Assembly (NCBI GenBank): GCA_038217425.1
Contig: JBBQPM010000039.1
Location: 1 to 43,882, forward strand
Reading direction: 5' to 3'
DNA from: JAIEPT01 sp038217425
GTDB taxonomy: Bacteria > Planctomycetota > Planctomycetia > Gemmatales > Gemmataceae
Length of the DNA stretch: 43,882 nt
Shown here in pieces: positions 1 to 6,829 of this stretch. A program made the position numbers and the translations under genes. How positions within the stretch are numbered: the first letter of the stretch is position 1; each line of letters begins with the position of its first letter. Below the pieces are notes generated by a model. The model made no database searches and had not been told where the DNA came from. It worked only from the letters and a program-made list of their open reading frames with translations.

Positions 1-59
1 AACAACCGCAGGTAAGCCGTGAAGGCCGTACCGAGCACCAACATCTGATCAGGCGTCAT
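1..59 (-). CDS. N-terminus of a truncated gene, possibly a transposase
   Basis: An ATG at 59-57 opens a minus-strand reading frame that runs off the left edge. The 19 visible residues begin MTPDQMLVLGTAFTAYL. A strong AAGGAGG ribosome binding site lies about 6 bases upstream, inside a perfect hairpin (66-85). The opening resembles the start of some planctomycete IS transposases. A masked ribosome binding site is also a known way of limiting transposase translation from read-through mRNA. Both points are inference, and 19 residues cannot settle the family. The start codon itself is well supported. Confidence 0.4.
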   Translation of the reverse strand, partial: MTPDQMLVLGTAFTAYLRL

Positions 60-65
60 GCCGCA

Positions 66-85
66 CCTCCTTGTTGTCAAGGAGG
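66..85 (-). promoter_or_regulatory. Hairpin sequestering a Shine-Dalgarno sequence
   Basis: Arms 66-73 and 78-85 are perfect 8-bp complements around a 4-base loop. On the minus strand the 3' arm is the AAGGAGG ribosome binding site of the gene starting at 59, and the 5' arm carries the anti-Shine-Dalgarno CCTCCTT. In mRNA this would hide the ribosome binding site completely. Confidence 0.55.
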
Positions 86-119
86 TTATATAAATACTCA
101 GTCAGCTGACATCAGCTGA
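86..119 (-). promoter_or_regulatory. Possible promoter with tandem palindromic operator
   Basis: The 8-base palindrome TCAGCTGA occurs twice, at 102-109 and 112-119, two bases apart. On the minus strand it is followed by an AT-rich TATTTATATAA stretch that could be a -10 region for the gene at the left edge. The tandem palindrome looks like an operator or a binding site at the end of a mobile element. No regulator can be named. Confidence 0.3.
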
Positions 120-134
120 TTTAGCGCTGTAGAA

Positions 135-429
135 TTAGAAGGCGACTCGATTGCAGTCACCGGCGTAATTCCCTGCAAGCGCACGTCCTTTCTTGAACGC
201 TCGCCAGCGTTCCAAGTCCGCTTATTCGGCCCGCGTCAGTTCCACCGGCTCCATGGCGTCCCATTCTTGCAACAGCGCGGCGATTCCTTCGGGGCGTCGT
301 CGGCCAATCCTCCTCGCGCATTCCCGCGACTTCGTCGGCGACGCGCTCGACACGAACCTCCGTTCCCTCAGGCCAATCTGGCGGAACGGCTACCATCCCG
401 TTGTGAATAAAGCCTTTCACGGAATTCAT
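135..429 (-). pseudogene. Broken small gene of the MNSVKG planctomycete family
   Basis: The frame starts at ATG 429 with a GGAG ribosome binding site and reads MNSVKGFIHNGMVAVP, then an acidic stretch ending EEDWPTTP. This opening is familiar from small planctomycete proteins that resemble antitoxins. After TTP the expected continuation (EGIAALLQEWDAMEPVELT) lies in another frame, reached by removing one C from a CCCC run near 285. A TAA follows where the family normally continues with glutamate, and the old frame then reads ADLERWRAFKKGRA to a second stop at 135. Read directly, the frame instead ends at 157 with an arginine-rich tail unlike a real protein. It lies just downstream of the DUF4058 gene on the same strand. 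Family memory supports this assignment; no search was run. Confidence 0.6.
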
Positions 430-469
430 GATGTCTCCGATGCCAAAATTGGAATGGAGCCTACACCAT

Positions 470-1198
470 TCAGCGGATCCGCAACACCCTACAAGAATCC
501 TCGTAAGTCGCTTCGAGCTCCAGAGCCACCGCTCGCCGTGCGTCGAGCCAGATCGGCAGCGTCGGCAATGCCTGGCCAAGTGCCAGCGGATAGAACCACC
601 CCTCAAGCATCGGCCGCTTCCCCGGACGCGTGCGCCGCCGTACTGTCGCGGCGTAGAGAATCGGCGGGGTTTCGCCCAGGTTTGGGTCTGCCTCGCCCAG
701 CAATTCCAACAGGTTGGCGTAAAGGTTGTCTTGTCGCACCGTCACCAGGTCGACGATCGAGACGCAGACGTCGCGTTGCAGCAAGGCGGCTAGCTTGGCA
801 ACGAAAGCGCGTCGGCTCTCGGGGCGATCCTTGTTGCGCGGACTGACGATCTCCACCGCCGCGACCAGGGTTCGGCCCCGCTGCTGGTCATAGATGCGGA
901 CTTCATACTCGTCCTGTTCCGGCAGGTCTGTTTCGAGAGTGAGGGTTGGCGCCGGCGCCGTCCACAGCGCCGTAGCCACGCCGCCGTCGCTCCCGTGGTT
1001 TGCAAACGAAAATTCGCTCTCTTCGTGCGTAGCCACATCGACTTCAAACGCTCCGATGTGAACGTTCGGCGCAGCAGCATAACCTTCCGGCAACTTGCCG
1101 AAAAGAGACTGAACCATTACCGCGGGCCACATGCCGAAGAGTTCGTCCCAGGAATGCCTCGAATCGACCGGCGGCCTAAAATGATGCCGTAGCGGCAT
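470..1198 (-). CDS. DUF4058 family protein
   Basis: The protein has 242 residues and begins MPLRHHFRPPVDSRHSW, the typical opening of DUF4058 proteins. The core contains EVRIYDQQRGRTLVAAVEIV followed by SPRNKD, which resembles the fold of PD-(D/E)XK-like or Uma2-like domains, although no activity is established for this family. The start at 1198 has a good GGAGAGGAG ribosome binding site. Length is close to the usual 240-270 residues. The next gene downstream on the same strand, after 40 bases, is the broken MNSVKG-family gene, so the two may once have formed an operon. The function is unknown. DUF4058 genes are abundant and multicopy in Gemmata-like planctomycetes and in cyanobacteria. Confidence 0.85.
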   Translation of the reverse strand: MPLRHHFRPPVDSRHSWDELFGMWPAVMVQSLFGKLPEGYAAAPNVHIGAFEVDVATHEESEFSFANHGSDGGVATALWTAPAPTLTLETDLPEQDEYEVRIYDQQRGRTLVAAVEIVSPRNKDRPESRRAFVAKLAALLQRDVCVSIVDLVTVRQDNLYANLLELLGEADPNLGETPPILYAATVRRRTRPGKRPMLEGWFYPLALGQALPTLPIWLDARRAVALELEATYEDSCRVLRIR

Positions 1199-1352
1199 GA
1201 CGTTCTCCTCTCCCGCGATTATATCGTTGTTACTTGCTTGACGCTCGTAAGATTGCCTCGGCGGGGACGGCGGATCCCTTCAATCGACCGCTCGTGCGAG
1301 GCGACCCGAAGCCGTGAGTGCCCGGCCCCTGCTTCCCTGCGGAGAATTTGAC

Positions 1353-3383
1353 GTGCGACATGGCTGCGTGCTGATTCTGATGCTGAACGTTCCGCTGAGG
1401 GCGCAGGAGCCGAAGTTCGGCACCCATCCGCGCCTGGCGACCACTTCGGCCGAATGGGACGCGCTCCAGGCCAAGCCCGACTTCGAAAAGAAACGAGAAG
1501 CCGCGCGCATGCTCGGCGATTCGCTTCTCGTCAAGCCGATCGCCGTCCCCCACGGCGCCGGGGACTGGAGCTTTTACTACGCCTGCCCCGCCGACGCCTC
1601 GCATTTGCACGCCCTGAGCGACGGCGAACATCAATGTCCGCGCTGTAAGATGATTTACAAAGACGAGCGCACGGTCGCATCGTACCGCACCCTTCAGCAC
1701 GATCGCGTCAACCACGCGGCCTTAAACCTGGCCTGGGCCTACCGCTACACGGGGGATGAGAAGTATGCGGCCGAGGTTCGGCGCATCTTGCTCAAATACG
1801 CCGACGATTACGCGGGGTATCCCGTACGGCGCGATCGGTGGGGCCGCACCGGTTTCTTCGCGTTTCTGGGCGGCAGACGCTATTCGCAAAGCCTCGACGA
1901 AGCGGTCGGCATCATCAAGCTCGCCAAGGCGTACGATCTGATCCACGCGTCGACTTCGTGGACCGAGGCCGAGCGCTGGCATGTCGAGAGCGATTTCTTC
2001 CGCGAAACCGCCAAAACGCTGCTTGCCTACAACCAGGGCATCAACAACCATCAGACGTGGTACAACGCAGGCATCCTCACGATCGCGTCGGTCCTGGGGG
2101 ACAAAGATCTGGTCCTCAAGGTGCTCGACATGAAAGGGGGCTTTCGCGACCAACTGAAGCGCTCGTTCGGAGACGACGGCATCTGGTACGAGGGGACGAT
2201 GGCGTATCAGAATTACGCCTTACAAGCGATGATCGAGATCGTCGATGCCGGCCGCCGACTGGGGTTGCCGCTGCACGAAGAGCCTCGCTTTCGCACGTTG
2301 CTCGAATCGCCTTTGACGTGCGCCTATCCCAATGGTCAATTCCCCGCCCTCAACGACAGCGACCCTTCGGGGCTGGCGAACTTCAATCACGCGTGGGCCT
2401 GGGCCTGGCAGACGTATCGCGATCCGAAGTTCGCACGGGTGCTCGCCGGCGCGAACCTCATTCGCCTCAAGGAATTGCTCGGCCCCGACGCGGTGCTGGA
2501 GCCGTACCTCCCCGGCAAGTCAACCGTGCTGGGCGACATCGGGCTCGGCATCCTGCGGCGCGGCGCCGGTCTCAAGGCGAGCTGCGTCATGGTCGATTTC
2601 GGCCCGCACGGCGGCGGGCACGGACACTACGACAAGCTCAGCATCGTTCTGTTTGCGAACGGGCGTGAATGGCTGCTAGATCCGGGGCGACTCAGCTACA
2701 GCCACAAGGAGTACGCCACCTGGGTCAAACAGACCGCCGCCCACAACACCGTGGCCGTTGGCGGACGCAGCCAGTCAGCGACGACCGGCAAGCTCGTCTG
2801 GTTCAGCGAACAGCCCGAGTTCGTCGGTTGCGGCGTTGCCAGCGACTCGGCGTATCGAGGCGCGAAGCTCCGTCGACAGCTACTCCTTTTCGATACCATG
2901 TTGATCGATCGCTTCGAAGTCGAGTCGGCCGAACCGACGCAGATCGACCTCTTCGCCCATGCCGTCAGCAAGCAGGTCGTCCCCGCCGAACCGCGTGGGC
3001 CTGGCGCAAAGGGCGAACCGGGGAGCCGCGACGGCTATCAACACTTGCTGAACGCCCGGAGCTGGCAAACGGAGGGGCCTTCCGGTTGGCGCTTCGAGGC
3101 CGACAAGTCGCAGGTACTGTACGTCCACTTTGCCGGTCTGGCGAACGAGGAGATCATTGCTTGCGAAGGGATCGGCTATCAGGTGGCGCAGAAAATTCCC
3201 TGCTTGATTCGCCGCGTTCAGGGGAAGACTGCCGCGTTCGTGACCGTCTACGATTTATCGGCGAGCGCCGACGCCGTGCAGCGCGTCGAAGTCGAGGGGC
3301 GGGTGGTGACGGTGCACGGCAAGGCGGGCCGAACGGTGGTTCGCCTGGAGGACGCCGGTGCCAAGGTCGCGTTCGGCGAGTGA
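1353..3383 (+). CDS. Secreted heparinase II/III-alginate lyase family protein
   Basis: This is a predicted polysaccharide lyase of 676 residues that would cleave uronate-containing glycans outside the cytoplasm by beta-elimination. The GTG at 1353 is preferred because GGAG lies 8 bases upstream and the protein then starts with a short hydrophobic signal peptide (MRHGCVLILMLNVPLRAQ). An earlier GTG at 1314 would add 13 residues and spoil the signal. Residues about 50-370 form an all-helical alginate-lyase-like toroid, including NNHQTWYNAG. The C-terminal half is heparinase II/III-like, with GGGHGHYDKLSI (probable catalytic His-Tyr region) and AAHNTVAVGG. A CxxC-like CPADASH...CPRCK motif near residue 75 could bind metal. 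The exopolysaccharide synthase module 4 kb away suggests turnover of a self-made or environmental acidic polysaccharide; that link is inference. Confidence 0.85.
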   Translation: MRHGCVLILMLNVPLRAQEPKFGTHPRLATTSAEWDALQAKPDFEKKREAARMLGDSLLVKPIAVPHGAGDWSFYYACPADASHLHALSDGEHQCPRCKMIYKDERTVASYRTLQHDRVNHAALNLAWAYRYTGDEKYAAEVRRILLKYADDYAGYPVRRDRWGRTGFFAFLGGRRYSQSLDEAVGIIKLAKAYDLIHASTSWTEAERWHVESDFFRETAKTLLAYNQGINNHQTWYNAGILTIASVLGDKDLVLKVLDMKGGFRDQLKRSFGDDGIWYEGTMAYQNYALQAMIEIVDAGRRLGLPLHEEPRFRTLLESPLTCAYPNGQFPALNDSDPSGLANFNHAWAWAWQTYRDPKFARVLAGANLIRLKELLGPDAVLEPYLPGKSTVLGDIGLGILRRGAGLKASCVMVDFGPHGGGHGHYDKLSIVLFANGREWLLDPGRLSYSHKEYATWVKQTAAHNTVAVGGRSQSATTGKLVWFSEQPEFVGCGVASDSAYRGAKLRRQLLLFDTMLIDRFEVESAEPTQIDLFAHAVSKQVVPAEPRGPGAKGEPGSRDGYQHLLNARSWQTEGPSGWRFEADKSQVLYVHFAGLANEEIIACEGIGYQVAQKIPCLIRRVQGKTAAFVTVYDLSASADAVQRVEVEGRVVTVHGKAGRTVVRLEDAGAKVAFGE

Positions 3384-3410
3384 CCGGTCATGTTCATCAC
3401 CATTCGGCCG

Positions 3411-4268
3411 TCACGACCGCGTTTGCGTCACGATTTTCGTCGTCGTGCCTTTCTTCGGGTCGGTGCAGTCCCAGGCGACGGTGAGGTTATGCACCGTTCC
3501 GGTATCGTCCCAGAAAGACGGCTTGACGGCGGTGGAGGGAAGGTCCTCAGCCCGTGTCAGCGGATTCTGCTTGATGAAGTCTTTGGGCAGAGTCGCCAGC
3601 TCGTAGAACTTCACGAGGGCGACGACCTTGAACAGGCCCTTGAGGTTCGGCCGTCTCGGCTGGTCGAAGGAGTCGTCGTACGTCCTGCCGTCGGCGGTAG
3701 CGTCGTATCGGTTCGACGCCTTTACCGCGCCTTTCTTGACTGGCCATGCCTCCCAGAAAAGCAACTTCGGAGCGTTGAGCTTGGCGTCGGCCACTTTCCC
3801 GTCCGGCAATCGGACGTCATAAGAGCGCTGCACCTTCTGGATGATCCAGCCGACGTCCCCGGCTGACTGCGGCAGTTCGAACTCGACCAGCCACTCCATG
3901 CCGCCGCAGCCGAGATCCTTCGGGCCGCCATAGAGCGTGTTGATCTTGGGGTTCTGGCTCGCGGTCGGGACCGTACCGGGGGCGGGGACGTAAAGGAAGC
4001 CGGGATAGGCGGAGTTCGAAAAACTCCAGTTTTTGCGGTCGTGCGTTACATTGCAGCCGACGCGCCAGTGCAGGTACCAGTTGATCTCCTCCGGGGTAAC
4101 GTTCAGACCGCAATTGTTGGCGATCAGTTCCTTGGCAGTCACGCCGTGATTCTTCGCCACGCTTTCAAAGTTCTCTTTATCCTGAACCTTGATCTTCGTT
4201 CCCGGGCGCGGGCCTGCTGGGAGCGGATGCGAGGGTCTTCTCTCGTGGCCGGGTAGTAACTCGGACAT
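3411..4268 (-). CDS. LysM-like domain protein of unknown function
   Basis: I do not recognise a named family. From ATG 4268 the protein has 285 residues. The frame stays open up to GTG 4373, but that extra N-terminus is cysteine-rich and looks non-coding. Residues about 20-70 contain PGTKIKVQDKENFESVAKNH followed by GVTAKELIANNCGLN, a LysM-like repeat. NWYLHWRVGCN and a YPGFLYVP stretch follow, resembling linkers that join LysM units to a cargo domain. The remaining 170 residues (GGPKDLGCGGMEW, then an FKVVALVKFYELATLP helix) match nothing I know. No signal peptide is seen. I recall LysM proteins with NWYL-type linkers near contractile-injection or polymorphic-toxin loci, but no such partner is visible here. 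It is convergent with the lyase gene, with a gap of only 27 bases. Confidence 0.6.
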   Translation of the reverse strand: MSELLPGHERRPSHPLPAGPRPGTKIKVQDKENFESVAKNHGVTAKELIANNCGLNVTPEEINWYLHWRVGCNVTHDRKNWSFSNSAYPGFLYVPAPGTVPTASQNPKINTLYGGPKDLGCGGMEWLVEFELPQSAGDVGWIIQKVQRSYDVRLPDGKVADAKLNAPKLLFWEAWPVKKGAVKASNRYDATADGRTYDDSFDQPRRPNLKGLFKVVALVKFYELATLPKDFIKQNPLTRAEDLPSTAVKPSFWDDTGTVHNLTVAWDCTDPKKGTTTKIVTQTRS

Positions 4269-4559
4269 TGGCGCCATCCCGTAGCCGACATGGTGATTGC
4301 ATACGGTCGCCGCCGTAGCACCCATGCATTCTACGCCGGCGCCTGACTTCATGCAACAAGTAGGTTCGGCCACGCTCTCAACGAAGGCGTTCCCGACACG
4401 CCCCCGGCGCAGACGTCAAGCGAGTTTTTCCACATTGCCGAATCCTTGTCCGTTTTTCAACGCATTCCCGCATGAGATAGTTGAGCCGGTCGATTGAACG
4501 GCTTCTTAGAACTCAGCAAACCTAACTCAAACGCCGCGAAAGCGGCAGGGAAAATAAAC

Positions 4560-4982
4560 GTGAAACGATCAATATTCAACCGCGTCATCGTTGCGACGAT
4601 CCTGGGCGTATCGCTGGCGCCGCAGTTTTCCGAAGCGGCGGAACACGACTTTCGGGTCGGCTCCTTCGAAGGAAATTGGTGCGGCTTGGCCGCTCGGTTC
4701 GATATCACAACGAAAGTTGGAAACACGTGGGACTTTAAAGGGAAGGTTTTAGTCAGGGCCACTGGGCAATATGACAATGTCGTAATCCGGCAGAACGCGG
4801 ACAACAGCTTGCGAATCGTCCGCCACCTGTCCGGCGCCCACGCGGGAACGACGCAGTGGGTGGATACGCATCCGCCGGAAACGAAGTTTCACAACGGCAA
4901 GCGCATCGTGAATTTCCCGGTGAGACGCGCCGGCGGGTACGGAGCGAAGGTCGCAGGGTTTCTGCAGATGCCCGTGAAGTAA
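4560..4982 (+). CDS. Small secreted protein
   Basis: The GTG at 4560 starts a 140-residue protein with a clear signal peptide: positive MKRSIFNR, a hydrophobic VIVATILGVSLA stretch, and likely cleavage after SEA. The mature part is about 115 residues and probably beta-rich (VGNTWDFKGKVLVRATGQYD, IVNFPVRRAGG), with no recognised domain. An in-frame ATG at 4494 exists but would place 22 polar residues before the signal, so it is not preferred. An AGGG ribosome binding site lies 9 bases upstream. The gene is convergent with the exopolysaccharide synthase gene and is similarly less GC-rich than the lyase region. A role in the matrix is possible but not shown. Confidence 0.65.
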   Translation: MKRSIFNRVIVATILGVSLAPQFSEAAEHDFRVGSFEGNWCGLAARFDITTKVGNTWDFKGKVLVRATGQYDNVVIRQNADNSLRIVRHLSGAHAGTTQWVDTHPPETKFHNGKRIVNFPVRRAGGYGAKVAGFLQMPVK

Positions 4983-4993
4983 GCAAAAAAGGT

Positions 4994-5040
4994 CGGGCAC
5001 GTTTATTTCAGGCCTAGTGCGGCCAAAATTAACGTGCCCG
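4994..5040. repeat. 47-base inverted repeat, possible terminator or REP-like element
   Basis: The 10-base arms CGGGCACGTT (4994-5003) and AACGTGCCCG (5031-5040) are perfect complements, and an inner GGCC pair (5011-5014, 5021-5024) could extend the structure. The element lies 11 bases after the stop of the small secreted protein and between convergent genes. A T-rich stretch follows at 5050-5058. It may act as a transcription terminator or may be a RAYT-type palindromic repeat. Confidence 0.5.
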
Positions 5041-5140
5041 TCTTTGCCCGTTTCTTTTTGTCTTCGACTCGTCCATCGAGCAATCGGTTCCACCCATGAT
5101 CGCGTATGAAGCCTTCGCATGCTGTCCGGAATCGGCCCAA

Positions 5141-6829
5141 TCAATCGAGAACGCGCTTGACGACCGCGGTCAAAGTCGCCGACAGACTAGACTCGCAAAC
5201 GTTACGGCTGGCGTTCAAGTACTCTGCATCTTTGGGTGATTCGACGCAGGCGAGAGCGCACAGACTCAGCAGCGCGAATGTGTAACAGGTCCAGATCACG
5301 TCGAGCGCGGAAAGTCTGGAAAGGTCCACAACTTGGTAATATCCGGAAATGTTGAGAACGATCCCCAGTAGCATTGCCAACGCGACGCCCAAAAATATTC
5401 GAAGGATGGGCCACTGAATTACAACACCCTCGCGAGATTGCCCTTTCGAGGTGACCTTGAAGGGGCTGCCGAACGGGGCGACAATCGATTTTGCGAGTGC
5501 TGCCGTCAGATGGAAGGCCGAGAGAGCCTTATGAATTGCGGAAATGGGCGGCATCACTTTCCATTCAGATAGCCAATAGATGATGAGATAGCTGGCTATC
5601 AAACGAGGCAGTAATAGCAAGATGAACTGCTCTTCCTGACAAGGAATTAGCGATATTCCCGTGAACCAAAAAAGCGTCGGCGCCAGTAAAAGCAAGACGA
5701 AGAACGGCGTCGTCAGCCAGTACAAGATCGGCTCCAGATAAAAGAGTCGGTCCAAAAAGGTTAGGTTACGGCCTCGAATGGGCCCGGTCTTGATAAAGAG
5801 ATGCTGAATCGTGCCGGAACACCAGCGCACGCGTTGCTTGATGTATTCGGGCACGCTTTCGGGAGCCAATCCGAGTGCCAGGGTCTCGTTGAGATACAGC
5901 GTCCGATAGCCGCGCGCCTTGAGGACGTAAGTAATTTCCAGATCTTCGCAGATCGACTCTTGAGGAAAGCCGCCGAGTTCCTGAAGACGAATTCGCGGCA
6001 CGATCCAGTTGCTGCCGACGCAAAACGCGTTACCGTAGCTCTCCCGTGCAGGCTGCGCAACACGCATAAAAAAGTGCTGCTCCTCTGTCCAGGCGCGTTG
6101 GCCCAAGAGGTTGTGCTGGATGGGATCGGGATTGCGAAAATGCTGCGGGGTTTGCACGAGTCCAACCCCTGGCTCGTAAAGTAAAAGCCCGAGCGTTCGA
6201 AATATGAAGCGGGGATCAAGGACAAAGTCGGCGTCGATCACGAGCAGGAACTCTCCGTTCGTTCTCGGGAGGGCGTAGTTGAGGTTGCCCGCTTTGCCAT
6301 GTTCGTTGGTGGGTCGCGCAAGGTACCCGACGCCGAAATCTCGGCACATTTCTTGAAGCCAACCTCGACGATTATCGTCGAGAATCCAAATGCGTACTAA
6401 TTCTTGAGGATAATCGAGTCGCCGGGCGCCCCGGAGCGTCTCTTCAAGAATTTCGCGCCCCTCGCTGTACGTGGGAATTAGCACGTCCACAGTCGGAAGG
6501 CGCCGTTCGTTTCGCAGCCGAGCCTCAAAAATATCTGCCTTTTGCGAATGGTCGCTAATGCGGATTAGTACGCAAAGGCTCCATACTTCGTAGATAATTG
6601 CTGCAGACTCGAACAGCAAAAAGACCCATGGCAGTAATGCCAATGCCGTCCAGTCGAATCGAGGAAGCGTCTCGGTGACTCGCCAATAGACGTATAAAAG
6701 CGTCACAGCCAGCACGGCAAAGATGCCGATCATTCTTGCCCAAATCTTGCGGACTGGCGCCTCCGTAATGAAGAGCGCCAGCCCCACGACCAAGAGGAGG
6801 TTGACCGCAACGGCTTCCGTCAAATTCAT
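5141..6829 (-). CDS. Membrane GT2 glycosyltransferase, cellulose synthase/Alg8-like
   Basis: This is a processive family 2 glycosyltransferase, expected to polymerise a nucleotide-sugar at the inner membrane and pass the chain outward. It has 562 residues. Two or three membrane helices lie in the first 90 residues, then the catalytic domain with IWILDDNRRGWL, the DxD-type VIDADFVLD, CEDLEITY (catalytic acidic motif) and QRVRW (QxxRW), then about five C-terminal helices. No PilZ domain is present. The ATG at 6829 has an AGGAGG ribosome binding site and overlaps the stop codon of the upstream HlyD-like gene as ATGA, so the two are translationally coupled. The pairing parallels Alg8/Alg44 of alginate synthesis and some cellulose-like systems; the polymer cannot be named. 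Confidence 0.88.
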   Translation of the reverse strand: MNLTEAVAVNLLLVVGLALFITEAPVRKIWARMIGIFAVLAVTLLYVYWRVTETLPRFDWTALALLPWVFLLFESAAIIYEVWSLCVLIRISDHSQKADIFEARLRNERRLPTVDVLIPTYSEGREILEETLRGARRLDYPQELVRIWILDDNRRGWLQEMCRDFGVGYLARPTNEHGKAGNLNYALPRTNGEFLLVIDADFVLDPRFIFRTLGLLLYEPGVGLVQTPQHFRNPDPIQHNLLGQRAWTEEQHFFMRVAQPARESYGNAFCVGSNWIVPRIRLQELGGFPQESICEDLEITYVLKARGYRTLYLNETLALGLAPESVPEYIKQRVRWCSGTIQHLFIKTGPIRGRNLTFLDRLFYLEPILYWLTTPFFVLLLLAPTLFWFTGISLIPCQEEQFILLLLPRLIASYLIIYWLSEWKVMPPISAIHKALSAFHLTAALAKSIVAPFGSPFKVTSKGQSREGVVIQWPILRIFLGVALAMLLGIVLNISGYYQVVDLSRLSALDVIWTCYTFALLSLCALACVESPKDAEYLNASRNVCESSLSATLTAVVKRVLD

